Assembly (NCBI RefSeq): GCF_900141905.1
Contig: NZ_FQZF01000010.1
Location: 1-64,000 of the forward strand
Direction of reading: 5' to 3'
DNA length: 64,000 nt
From: Muricoccus roseus
Lineage (GTDB): Bacteria > Pseudomonadota > Alphaproteobacteria > Acetobacterales > Acetobacteraceae
Part shown: positions 8,605 through 16,170 of the stretch, in pieces
Layout of the letters: each line of letters begins with the position of its first letter
Numbering within the stretch: position 1 is the first letter of the stretch
The notes under the pieces: generated by a model
Told to the model about the DNA's origin: nothing
What the model saw: only the letters and a program-made list of their open reading frames with translations
Databases searched by the model: none
Made by a program: the position numbers and the translations under genes

Positions 8605-10212
8605 TCAGCCCCGCAAGCGACGGACGGAGGCGTGGTAGGATTCTGGGTCCACCACCACGTCCAGCACGGCCGGGCCGTTGGACTCCGTGGCCTGCCGAAA
8701 AGCGGGCAGGAGCTGGTCGGCCGTCTCCACGCGCAGGCCGAGGCAGCCGAAGCCCTGCGCCACCCTGGCGAAATCGGTGCGGCTGTAATCCATGCCCTGG
8801 GCCTGGAGCTGCCGTCGGCGCTGCTTCACCTTGATGAGCGACATGCTCGCATCGTTCAGCACGACGACGACCAAGCGGCAGCCGAGCTGCGCCGCGGTTG
8901 CCAGCTCCGCCGCGCACATCATCAGCCCGCCATCGCCGGTGAAGGCGATGACAGTGCGGTCGGGTTCGGCGAGGGAGGCGGCGATGCCGGCGGGCAGCGC
9001 GTAGCCCATGGTGGCGAGCCCGCGCGAGATAAGCGCACCGTGCGGCCGTTGCGCCGGCCAGAGTGCCATGACCGGCAGCATATGCGCGCCGGCATCCACC
9101 GCGATGCGCGTGTCCGGCGGGGCTGCCTCGGCCAGCGCCGCGACGATGGCGCCGGGCGAGAAGTCGCCATCCTCCGGCGCCAGGGCAAGGGCGCGCATCG
9201 CGGAGCGCACCGAGGCCATTTCGGCCGCCGGCCACCCGCCGGGACGCACGGCATCAGCGAGTGCCCTGGCGGCGTCGGCGAGATCGCCCACCACGGCGGC
9301 AGCCGGTTGCAGATAGGGCCGCTCGAAGCTGTGGGTGGAGATCTGCACCACCGGCTGCTCGTAGCGCCAAGGCTGCGGCATAAACTCGATCGGGTCGGCG
9401 CCGAATAAAATGATCGCGTCGGCCGAACGCAGCAGCGGGTCCTCCGCCGCGCCACTGATGAAGGGGCCCATGGCGCGCGGGTCGCTCTCTGCGATGACGC
9501 CCTTTGCCATGTAGGTGACGAGGACTGGGCAATCCCAGGCGGCCGCCAGCGCGCGGAGTGCCTGCGCCCCATCCTCCTCGGCGGCCTGCAGCCCCGCGAT
9601 GATCACCGGGCGCTGTGAGGCACCCAGCACCTTACGCGCCGCCTCCAGCGCCGCCGCCTGCGGGGGCGGGGGGGTGGGGCGGAGAACGGGGGGAGGGGGT
9701 GCGGGTGGCGAGGGGGCGCGGATGCGCTGCCCGACCAGCTCCAGGTAGACAGGGCCGGCCGGGCCGGCCTGGGTGGCGTGCAGTAGCGAGTCCAGTTCCG
9801 CCACCGGGTCCGCGCCCTCCAGCCGGCTCTCGGCCTTCACCAACGGGCGCAGCACCGCGGCCTGATCGAAGCGCTGGTGGCTGACATGCCCGTGGGAGGG
9901 TTCCTGCCCATCGGAGAGGACCAGCAGCGGCGCCCGGTCCAGCGCAGCGCAGGCGATGCCGTTCACCGCATTCGCGATGCCGGGTCCGCGCGTGGTCATC
10001 AGCACTCCGGACGCGCCGGTGAGCGCGGCCGTGACCATGCCCATGATGGCGGCGGCAGTCTCTGTGCGTGTCAGTACGAATTCGATGCCGTGGCGAGGCG
10101 CAGCGTCGATGATGTCGAGGCTGCAATCGCCGCCGGGTACGCCGAAGATACGGCGCACCCCGTGATCCGCGAGGCGCTGGACCAGCGCCTCCGCAACCGT
10201 GATCCCGTTCAT
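8605..10212 (-). CDS. Thiamine pyrophosphate-dependent enzyme (acetolactate synthase/2-oxoacid decarboxylase type)
   Basis: A 535-residue TPP enzyme with the three usual domains. The N-terminal domain has GVPGGD and the catalytic Glu in LTRTETAAAIMG (near residue 51); the central domain follows a Pro-rich linker; the C-terminal domain carries the TPP motif from GDGGLMM to VVLNDAS. Such enzymes decarboxylate 2-oxo acids or ligate the product. The ATG at 10212 overlaps the TGA of the upstream Bug gene (ATGA). Third gene of the LacI-type operon. No large C-terminal or regulatory subunit is present, so an anabolic acetolactate synthase is unlikely. Confidence 0.87.
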   Translation of the reverse strand: MNGITVAEALVQRLADHGVRRIFGVPGGDCSLDIIDAAPRHGIEFVLTRTETAAAIMGMVTAALTGASGVLMTTRGPGIANAVNGIACAALDRAPLLVLSDGQEPSHGHVSHQRFDQAAVLRPLVKAESRLEGADPVAELDSLLHATQAGPAGPVYLELVGQRIRAPSPPAPPPPVLRPTPPPPQAAALEAARKVLGASQRPVIIAGLQAAEEDGAQALRALAAAWDCPVLVTYMAKGVIAESDPRAMGPFISGAAEDPLLRSADAIILFGADPIEFMPQPWRYEQPVVQISTHSFERPYLQPAAAVVGDLADAARALADAVRPGGWPAAEMASVRSAMRALALAPEDGDFSPGAIVAALAEAAPPDTRIAVDAGAHMLPVMALWPAQRPHGALISRGLATMGYALPAGIAASLAEPDRTVIAFTGDGGLMMCAAELATAAQLGCRLVVVVLNDASMSLIKVKQRRRQLQAQGMDYSRTDFARVAQGFGCLGLRVETADQLLPAFRQATESNGPAVLDVVVDPESYHASVRRLRG

Positions 10213-11204
10213 TCCGCGCGCATCCCCGTCTCCGCCGCGACCTTCGCCCAGCGATCGATTTCCGAGCGGATGAAGGTGCCGAACTCCGCCGGCGTGCCGG
10301 TCACCACCTCCGCGCCTTGGCCCGCGAGGCGCGCCGCCGTATCCGGCTGCCGCACGATGGTGTTGAAGGCGGCGTTCAGGCGGTTGACCAGCGGCGCCGG
10401 CGTGCCGCGGGGTGCCACGATGCCGAGCCAGCCTGCGACCTCGTAGCCGGGGAAGCCGGCCTCGGCGACTGTCGGGACGGTGGGCGCGCCCGGAAGTCGG
10501 CTGCGGCCACTGACGGCCAGCGCCCGGACCCGGCCGGCCTCGACCTGCGGCAGCGTCACCAGTGGATCGCTAAAGGCGGAAGCGATGTTGCCGGCGATAA
10601 GGTCGTTCAGCGCAAGTGCCGCGCCGCGATAGGGCACGTGCTCGGTCTGGATGCCGGCCATCTGGGACAGCACGACCATGGCCAGATGCAGCGAGCCGCC
10701 GCTGCCCGGCGAGCCATAGGTGACGCCCGGTCGCGCACGGGCATAGGCCACGAACTCCTGGAGAGTGTTCACTGGGATGGAAGGGTGGACGACCAGGAGG
10801 TTGGAGAAAGAGACGAGGCGCGCAACCGGCTCGAAGTCGCGCGCAGGATCGTAGCCGATGTCGCGGTAGACGGCGCGATTGACCGCCATGACGCCGATCG
10901 TGCCCATCATTAGCGTGTAGCCATCGGGCGGTGCCTGGGCGGCCAGCAACGCGGCGACGTTGCCATTGGCACCCGGCCGCGGATCGACCACGACGGGCTG
11001 CCCCCACATCTCACTGAGTTTTTGGCCTACCGTGCGCGCAACGATATCCGACGCGCCGCCCGCTGCGGTTGCGACGATGAGGCGGATCGGACGGTCGGGG
11101 TAGGATGGCGCCTGGGCACCGGCCGGGGCCGCGAGGCAGGCGAGAAGGGCGGCCGCGCCAAGCCACGCCCCGGGCCGCAGGCGCGGCCGGATATCCCATC
11201 TCAT
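10209..11204 (-). CDS. Bug-type solute-binding protein
   Basis: A 331-residue TctC/Bug-family protein with signal peptide ending APAGAQAPSYPDRP. Motifs: RPIRLIVATAAGGASDIVAR, VVDPRPGANGNVAA, PPDGYTLMMG, VPYRGAALALNDLIAG, PGAPTVPTVAEAGFPG. Two ATGs are possible; the GGGAG lies directly against the one at 11213 but 9 bases from the one at 11204, so 11204 is preferred. A hairpin (11222-11242) lies between TauD and this gene. Its place inside an enzyme operon suggests uptake of the operon's own substrate. Confidence 0.88.
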   Translation of the reverse strand: MRWDIRPRLRPGAWLGAAALLACLAAPAGAQAPSYPDRPIRLIVATAAGGASDIVARTVGQKLSEMWGQPVVVDPRPGANGNVAALLAAQAPPDGYTLMMGTIGVMAVNRAVYRDIGYDPARDFEPVARLVSFSNLLVVHPSIPVNTLQEFVAYARARPGVTYGSPGSGGSLHLAMVVLSQMAGIQTEHVPYRGAALALNDLIAGNIASAFSDPLVTLPQVEAGRVRALAVSGRSRLPGAPTVPTVAEAGFPGYEVAGWLGIVAPRGTPAPLVNRLNAAFNTIVRQPDTAARLAGQGAEVVTGTPAEFGTFIRSEIDRWAKVAAETGMRAE

Positions 11205-11221
11205 GGACTTCATCTCCCACT

Positions 11222-11242
11222 GGGCCGGGTTCGTTCCGGCCC
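11222..11242. other. Intercistronic stem-loop
   Basis: GGGCCGG, a 7-base loop, then CCGGCCC, placed in the 68-base gap between the TauD-like gene and the Bug gene just upstream of the latter's ribosome site. It lacks a T-run on the minus strand, so partial termination or mRNA stabilisation, giving different levels for the binding protein and the enzymes, is more likely than a full terminator. Confidence 0.5.
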
Positions 11243-11272
11243 CTTTGTCGAGGCGCGCTGAAGGCGTGCCGG

Positions 11273-12199
11273 TTACGCTGCCTGTTCGAGGGTCGACGCC
11301 GTGTCCATCAGCGTCACGCGCCGCATGTCGCGCGGGTAAGTCTTGTCGTCATAGGCGAGGCCGCGATGCATGGTGCAGCGGTTGTCCCAGACGACCAGGT
11401 CATTTACCGCCCAGCGATGCGTGTAGACGAAGCGCTTCTGCGTCGCGAACTCCGTCAGATCGCGCAGAAGCATCAGGGCCTCAGGCGGTTGCCAGCCGCG
11501 GATGCGCCCGGCATGGGCGGACAGATACAGGGACAAGCGGCCCGAACCCGCATGGCGGCGGACCAGGCGCTGGGGCACCGGCGTGCAGCGGATGCGCTCG
11601 GCTTCCGTGAATTCATCGAAGCCGAGCATGGCGCGGGAGAAGATCAGTGAGTGCTCGCAGATGAGGTCGCGCACCTGCGCCTGCATCTTCGGAGTCAGCG
11701 CGTCCCAGGCCGCGCGCATATCCGCGAACTCGGTCTCGCCGCCTTCTGGCGGGATGACGCGCGCATGTAGCATCGAGTACTGCGCGGGTGTCTCCTTGAA
11801 GCTGCTGTCGCTGTGCCAGAGCCGGTTGCCGAGGTTGAACATGCGGCGCCGATCATCGGCGGCTAGGATGCGGCCATCGGCGCCGAGGTTCGAGATGTCA
11901 TTGACGCGGGCGGTCTGGAGGCGTCGGCGTTCCTGGTCCACGAGAGTGGGCGTGTCCTCGACGGGGCCGAAATGGCTGCCGAATTCGAGTTGCTGGTCGT
12001 CATCCATCAGCTGTCCCGGGAAGACCAGCACGGCGTAGCGGTCCATCGCCGCGGCGATCTCGTGGACCTGCGCCGCGTCGAGTGGCTCCCGCAGGTCGAT
12101 GCCGTCCACGCGGGCGGCAAAGTCCTGATTAATCGGGGTGATACGCAGCTGCGAAGCCGCTTCGGCTCCGTTGGCCTGCCCATTTGGCTCTGTGGCCAT
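11273..12199 (-). CDS. TauD/TfdA family Fe(II)/2-oxoglutarate dioxygenase
   Basis: A 308-residue non-haem iron dioxygenase of the TauD/TfdA family (taurine, 2,4-D and phenoxyacid dioxygenases). The iron motif HxD appears in LWHSDSSF, the distal His in TMHRGLAYDD, and the 2-oxoglutarate Arg in DMRRVTLMD. N-terminal VDGIDLREPLD is typical. The reaction is hydroxylation next to a heteroatom with release of an aldehyde, 2-oxoglutarate giving succinate. Strong AAAGGAGGAG ribosome site before the ATG at 12199. First gene of the four-gene operon; the two LacI-type operators at 12320 and 12395 lie upstream. Substrate unknown. Confidence 0.88.
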   Translation of the reverse strand: MATEPNGQANGAEAASQLRITPINQDFAARVDGIDLREPLDAAQVHEIAAAMDRYAVLVFPGQLMDDDQQLEFGSHFGPVEDTPTLVDQERRRLQTARVNDISNLGADGRILAADDRRRMFNLGNRLWHSDSSFKETPAQYSMLHARVIPPEGGETEFADMRAAWDALTPKMQAQVRDLICEHSLIFSRAMLGFDEFTEAERIRCTPVPQRLVRRHAGSGRLSLYLSAHAGRIRGWQPPEALMLLRDLTEFATQKRFVYTHRWAVNDLVVWDNRCTMHRGLAYDDKTYPRDMRRVTLMDTASTLEQAA

Positions 12200-12319
12200 G
12201 TCGCGTCTCCTCCTTTGCGTCGCATTTGCCGCGCCTGGTCGTTCGCTTGCCGCGCGTTTTCGGTCGCGGTCGCCACATGCCTGAGGCTTGGACCCGGCCC
12301 TGATGAGGCTAGGCTTCTA

Positions 12320-12333
12320 TGGGATCGATATCA
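12320..12333. promoter_or_regulatory. Putative LacI-family operator, copy 2
   Basis: TGGGATCGATATCA, right half perfect, left half degenerate, central CG. It lies 121 bases upstream of the TauD-like start in the divergent region between that operon and the 3-HIBADH-like gene. Confidence 0.55.
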
Positions 12334-12394
12334 AGAAGGTTTGGGCCGCAGGCATTAATCAGGGTTTTGAAGGCCGCCGGTATCGCCGCTTATC

Positions 12395-12408
12395 TGATAT
12401 CGATATCT
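12395..12408. promoter_or_regulatory. Putative LacI-family operator, copy 3
   Basis: TGATATCGATATCT, the closest of the three copies to the deduced palindrome TGATATCGATATCA. It is 75 bases centre to centre from copy 2, about seven helical turns, and 74 bases from the plus-strand start at 12482. Two sites on one face of the helix would allow repression by looping. Confidence 0.65.
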
Positions 12409-12481
12409 AAATGCGGCTTGTCCATTGTCCGGTCCCTGCCTAGACCAGTGCCTGGTCGGGCAAGGCCAGGGGAGGATCGCA

Positions 12482-13378
12482 ATGGCGAACGAGGTTCTGG
12501 GCTTCATCGGGCTGGGGCAAATGGGGAGCCGCATGGCGTCGCGGCTGCTCGATGCCGGCCACGCGCTGGTGGTGTTCGATACGGTGGAGGCCTGCGTCGC
12601 GCCGCTCGTGGCCCGCGGCGCGCGTCGTGCGGAGAGCCCGGCGCAGTTGGCGGATCTGGCGGATACCGTCCTGGCCAGCCTCCCAACCCCGGACATCGTG
12701 CGCGCCGTGGGAATCGGGCCGGATGGCGTGCTGCGCGGCCAACGAGCGCGGCGCTTCGTGGATTTCTCTACCACCGGGCCGCGCGTCGCGCAGCAGGTGG
12801 CGGCCGCCTTCGCCGAACGTGGCCGCGCCTCCATCGACGCACCGGTGAGCGGTGGCATTACCGGGGCAGAGAAAGGAACGCTGGCCATCATGGTCTCCGG
12901 CCCGCGTGCAGAGTTTGATGCGCTGGAACCGGTCCTGCGCCTAGTGGGAAAGCCGTTTTTCTGCGGCGAAGGTGCGGGCCAGGCCCAGGTGCTGAAGCTC
13001 TGCAACAACCTCCTCGCCGCCGCGGCGCTGGCGGTAACGTCGGAGGCCCTTGCCATGGGCGTGAAGGCCGGACTCGACCCCAGCCTGATGTGCGAGGTCA
13101 TCAACTCGAGCAGCGGCCGCAACAGCGCGACGCAAGATAAGTTCCCGCGCGCCGTCATTCCCCGGACCTTCGATTTCGGCTTCACCACGGCCCTGTCCCT
13201 CAAGGATGTCGGGCTCTGCGTGGATGAGGCGGGGGCGATGGGCGTGCCGATGGTGGTCGGCAGCGCCGTGCGGCAGATGCTCGCCGTCACCAGCGCGACC
13301 TTCGGGCCGGAGAGCGACTTCACCTCCGTCGCCAAGTTGGTCGAGGGTTGGGCGGGGGTGGAGGTGGGCGGCGCCTGA
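12482..13378 (+). CDS. NAD(P)-dependent oxidoreductase, 3-hydroxyisobutyrate dehydrogenase-like
   Basis: A 298-residue beta-hydroxyacid dehydrogenase. N-terminal Rossmann motif GFIGLGQMGSRMASRLLDAG, substrate-binding DAPVSGGITGAEKGTLAIM, and catalytic Lys in VLKLCNNLL. It should oxidise a 2-substituted 3-hydroxy acid, or act in reverse on a semialdehyde such as tartronate semialdehyde. Start at the ATG at 12482 follows AGGGGAGGA. Divergent from the TauD operon and under the same operator pair. A hairpin over its stop ends the gene. Confidence 0.88.
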   Translation: MANEVLGFIGLGQMGSRMASRLLDAGHALVVFDTVEACVAPLVARGARRAESPAQLADLADTVLASLPTPDIVRAVGIGPDGVLRGQRARRFVDFSTTGPRVAQQVAAAFAERGRASIDAPVSGGITGAEKGTLAIMVSGPRAEFDALEPVLRLVGKPFFCGEGAGQAQVLKLCNNLLAAAALAVTSEALAMGVKAGLDPSLMCEVINSSSGRNSATQDKFPRAVIPRTFDFGFTTALSLKDVGLCVDEAGAMGVPMVVGSAVRQMLAVTSATFGPESDFTSVAKLVEGWAGVEVGGA

Positions 13379-13391
13379 GGCACCGCCCACC
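13363..13391. terminator. Hairpin terminator between convergent genes
   Basis: GGTGGGCGG pairs with CCGCCCACC, and an inner GCC with GGC, around a three-base loop formed by the TGA stop of the upstream gene. Placed between genes ending at 13378 (plus) and 13417 (minus), it could serve both strands. No T-run follows. Confidence 0.55.
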
Positions 13392-13416
13392 AGCGCCCGC
13401 ATCGGCTGCGCGACCC

Positions 13417-14385
13417 TCACTCCAGCTGGATGTTGAGGTCGCGCACCACATTGGCCCAGCCCATCCGGTCCTCGGCGATGAAGGCGCGCATCTCCTCGGG
13501 CTTCGTGCTCACGGGAAGGGCGGCTTGAGCCCGGAAGATGGCCTGCACGGCGGGCTGGTTCAGCACCTCCGCCACCACCGCCGCGATCCGCTCCGCGACC
13601 GGCATGGGCAGGCGCGCGGGCCCGAGCAGGCCGAACCAGTTCCCCGCGCTCACGGGCATGCCCAGCTCCGCCATGGTCGGCGTCTCTGGCAGCAGCGGGA
13701 TGCGCTGCGCGGCGCCCACGCCCAGGATCCTCACCTTCCCGTCGCGCGCTACCGCTTCGGCCGGGCCGGCATTGAGGAACATCACGTCCACCTGCCCCGC
13801 CACCAGCGCCGTGCTGGCCGGCGCCGCGCCGGTGAAGGGCACATGCAGCATCTGCAGCCCGGCCTGCTTGATCAGGGACTCCATTGCGAGGTGCGAGGTG
13901 CTGCCGATGCCCCAGGAGGCGAAGGTGATCCGCCCCGGCTCCGCCCGCGCCTTCGCCAGGAAGCCCTGCAGGTTGTCCACGCCGAAGCTAGGCCGCGTCA
14001 GCAGCACGAAGGGACCGCGCGCGAAGAGAGTGACCGGCGTGAAGTCCGTCGCCGGGTTGTAGGCAAGGCGCGGATAGATCAGCGGGTTGATCGCGTGCGT
14101 CTCGGCGTTCGCCAGGATGAGCGTGTGCCCGTCCGGCGCCGAGCGCGCGACCACCTGCGTGCCCACCGCCCCGTTTGCGCCCGGCCGGTTCTCAATGATC
14201 ACGGGCTGGCCGAGAGGGCCGGCCATGGCAGCGGCGATGGCCCGCATCACTACATCCGCGAGCCCGCCCGCGTTCCACGGGACGATGACGCGGATCGGCT
14301 GGTCGGGGAAGGCCGCCAGAGCCGGTGCGGCGAGCGGCAGCGTGGCCGCGGCGCCGAGGAACCCGCGTCGTGTGATCTGATCCAT
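13417..14385 (-). CDS. Bug-type solute-binding protein
   Basis: A 322-residue TctC/Bug protein. Start at ATG 14385 gives a twin-arginine signal MDQITRRGFLGAAATLPLAA with cleavage near ALAAF. Motifs: QPIRVIVPWNAGGLADVVMR, VIENRPGANGAVGT, APDGHTLILA, VPFTGAAPASTALVAG, LPETPTMAELG. It is single, convergent with the gene before it and divergent from the NIPSNAP gene; GntR-type site A (14472-14490) lies between the two starts. Confidence 0.88.
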   Translation of the reverse strand: MDQITRRGFLGAAATLPLAAPALAAFPDQPIRVIVPWNAGGLADVVMRAIAAAMAGPLGQPVIIENRPGANGAVGTQVVARSAPDGHTLILANAETHAINPLIYPRLAYNPATDFTPVTLFARGPFVLLTRPSFGVDNLQGFLAKARAEPGRITFASWGIGSTSHLAMESLIKQAGLQMLHVPFTGAAPASTALVAGQVDVMFLNAGPAEAVARDGKVRILGVGAAQRIPLLPETPTMAELGMPVSAGNWFGLLGPARLPMPVAERIAAVVAEVLNQPAVQAIFRAQAALPVSTKPEEMRAFIAEDRMGWANVVRDLNIQLE

Positions 14386-14471
14386 GGGGCGTGTTTCCTG
14401 CTTCCCGTCCCGGTCCTTGTGACGGACCTTGGCCGCAAGGTTCCGCACGCCGAACATCCTGTCAACGATTT

Positions 14472-14490
14472 TCAGATTGTCAGACAGATG
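14472..14490 (+). promoter_or_regulatory. Putative GntR/FCD operator, site A
   Basis: TCAGATTGTCAGACAGATG, core TTGTCAGACAG is a near palindrome of the TNGTNNNACNA type used by FadR-like GntR regulators. It lies between divergent starts at 14385 and 14543. Three more copies are at 15704, 19242 and 28413. Confidence 0.65.
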
Positions 14491-14542
14491 TCAGGATGCC
14501 CCGCCCAAGCAGGACCGTCCTGCCCTCCCTGGAGAAGCCGCC

Positions 14543-14869
14543 TTGATTCACGAGCTCCGCATCTACCACTGCGTCCCGGGGCGCCTCCCCGACCTCCTCC
14601 GCCGCTTCGAGACGATGACGCTGGGCATCTGGGAGAAGCACGGCATCCGCCAGGCCGGCTTCTGGACGGTCGCGGTCGGCGATTCGAACCAGGACCTCTA
14701 CTACCTGCTGGAATGGCAGTCCCTCGCGGAGCGCGAGACGAAGTGGAACGCCTTTCAGGCCGACCCCGAATGGATCGCCAAGCGGGCTGAGACGGAGAAG
14801 AACGGCGCCATCGTGGCCAGCATCACCAACCTGATTCTGCAGCCGACGGGCTTCTCGGCGGTGAAATAG
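14543..14869 (+). CDS. NIPSNAP family protein
   Basis: A 108-residue NIPSNAP-domain protein (dimeric alpha/beta-barrel fold): IHELRIYHCVPGRLPDLLRR, then LYYLLEWQSLAERETKWNAF and a C-terminal half ending NLILQPTGFSAVK. Its role in catabolic clusters is poorly known. The start is read as TTG at 14543, because family members begin at IHELRIY, GGAGAA lies just upstream, and the longer reading would run through operator site A. It ends 6 bases from the convergent GntR gene. Confidence 0.85.
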   Translation: MIHELRIYHCVPGRLPDLLRRFETMTLGIWEKHGIRQAGFWTVAVGDSNQDLYYLLEWQSLAERETKWNAFQADPEWIAKRAETEKNGAIVASITNLILQPTGFSAVK

Positions 14870-14875
14870 GCCGCG

Positions 14876-15598
14876 CTAATCCGCCGCGGGCGCCGGGAGG
14901 CGGCCGCGCGCCGCCTCGGCCTTCTCGCTCGCCTGCTGGTTCAGGATGCGCAGGGCGACGCGGGCGGCCTGGGCCACATGGTCCCGGCAGGCTTGCCAGG
15001 TGCCCTCCGCGTCCCGCCGCTCGATCGCCTCGACGATGCGGCGGATCTCCGTGACCGTGCGCGGCAGCCGCTCGGGGTCGGAGAGGGTGGTGGCGCGGAG
15101 CTGGGTATTCCGGTTCAGCACCTGATCCAGCATCCGCGCCACATAGGCGTTACGGCAGCCCCGCAGCAGGACATCGTAGAAGCGCCGCTTCAGCCCCAGC
15201 AGCGCCACGCGGTCCAGGCCCGGGCGAGCTGCCGCAATCTCCTCGAACACGGCCCGCAGCTCCGCGATCTCGTCCTCGGAGGCACGTTCGGCGAAGCCCT
15301 GGCCCGCCAGCGCCTCCAGCACCGCGCGGACCTCATAAACCTGGCTGGCCTCAGCCGGGGAGAGATAGGCGACGAAGGGCCCGCGGTTCGGCACCACGTC
15401 GATCAGCCCCTCCGCCTCCAGCAGCCGCACCGCCTCGCGGATCACCCCGCGGCTGACGCCGAACAGGTCACAGAGCAGGCGGTCGGACAGGTGGTCACCG
15501 GGCATGAATCGGCCGCTGATGATCGCCTCACGAAGGCGTTCCTCGACTTGCCGCCGCACAGGCTGTGGCGTGATGCGCAGGGACGCGTCGTTCGGCAT
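14876..15598 (-). CDS. GntR-family regulator with FCD ligand domain
   Basis: A 240-residue FadR-subfamily regulator. Winged helix near residues 15-75 (VRRQVEERLREAIISGRFMP, LCDLFGVSRGVIREAVRLLE, GLIDVVPNRGPFVAYLS), then the all-helical FCD domain with the His-rich region reduced to DHVAQAARVALR. Such proteins sense organic acids. Start ATG 15598 follows GTGGAGAGCA. Divergent from the CMD gene across site B, so it is probably self-regulated. It is the only FCD regulator in the window and lies centrally among four matching operators, hence the likely regulator of 13.4-28.4 kb. Confidence 0.9.
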   Translation of the reverse strand: MPNDASLRITPQPVRRQVEERLREAIISGRFMPGDHLSDRLLCDLFGVSRGVIREAVRLLEAEGLIDVVPNRGPFVAYLSPAEASQVYEVRAVLEALAGQGFAERASEDEIAELRAVFEEIAAARPGLDRVALLGLKRRFYDVLLRGCRNAYVARMLDQVLNRNTQLRATTLSDPERLPRTVTEIRRIVEAIERRDAEGTWQACRDHVAQAARVALRILNQQASEKAEAARGRLPAPAAD

Positions 15599-15703
15599 TG
15601 CTCTCCACATCCCGGGCCATGGGAGAAGCCCCGGCCCGCACAGGCAATTTGGTTGCTGGCCCATTCCCCGTCCAGACGGAAACGATCCTGCAACCCCCAA
15701 TCA

Positions 15704-15722
15704 GAATTGACCGACAATCAGA
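15704..15722 (-). promoter_or_regulatory. Putative GntR/FCD operator, site B
   Basis: Read on the minus strand: TCTGATTGTCGGTCAATTC. It is 106 bases from the regulator's own start (15598) and 38 bases before the CMD start (15760), matching sites A, C and D. Confidence 0.65.
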
Positions 15723-15759
15723 CAGGAGTATAGGCTGCGGCAACGACGGAGGAAACAGT

Positions 15760-16170
15760 ATGTCCGACGACACCTGGTTCGAGAAAGGGCTGGAAGTCCG
15801 GCGCGCGGTGCTCGGCGCCGAGTATGTCGATGGCGGCATCGCCAAGGCCGACGACTTCATGATGGCCTTCCAGCGCATCACGACCGAGTGGTGCTGGGGC
15901 TATGCCTGGACCCGCGAGGGGCTCGACCGCCGCACGCGCAGCATGCTCAACCTCGCCATGCTGACGGCCCTGGGCCGCACGCCCGAGATTAAGCTCCACG
16001 TGAAGGGCGCCCTCACCAACGGCGTGACAGTGGAGGAGATCAAGGAAATCCTGCTGCACGCCACCGTGTATTGCGGCATCCCCGCCGGGCTCGACGCCTT
16101 CAAGGCGGCGCATGAGGTGCTCGTGAAGGAGGGCGCTCTGACCGGTGAGCCCGCGAAGCCCGCGGAATGA
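15760..16170 (+). CDS. Carboxymuconolactone decarboxylase (CMD) family protein
   Basis: A 136-residue CMD-domain protein, PcaC-like. Features: EWCWGYAWTREGLDRRTRSM, LHVKGALTNGVTVEEIKEIL and HATVYCGIPAGLDAFKAAHE, the last containing the Cys region of this family. PcaC decarboxylates gamma-carboxymuconolactone, but the family also contains hydroperoxidases and unknown members. ATG 15760 follows GGAGGAAACAGT. Its last bases overlap the next start (ATGA), so the two are translationally coupled. Only 38 bases follow operator site B. Confidence 0.87.
   Translation: MSDDTWFEKGLEVRRAVLGAEYVDGGIAKADDFMMAFQRITTEWCWGYAWTREGLDRRTRSMLNLAMLTALGRTPEIKLHVKGALTNGVTVEEIKEILLHATVYCGIPAGLDAFKAAHEVLVKEGALTGEPAKPAE

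Noticed and set aside
8605-10212. Calling the TPP enzyme an anabolic acetolactate synthase (ilvB)
   Set aside because: No ilvH-like regulatory subunit or ilvC nearby; it sits in a catabolic operon with TauD and a Bug protein.
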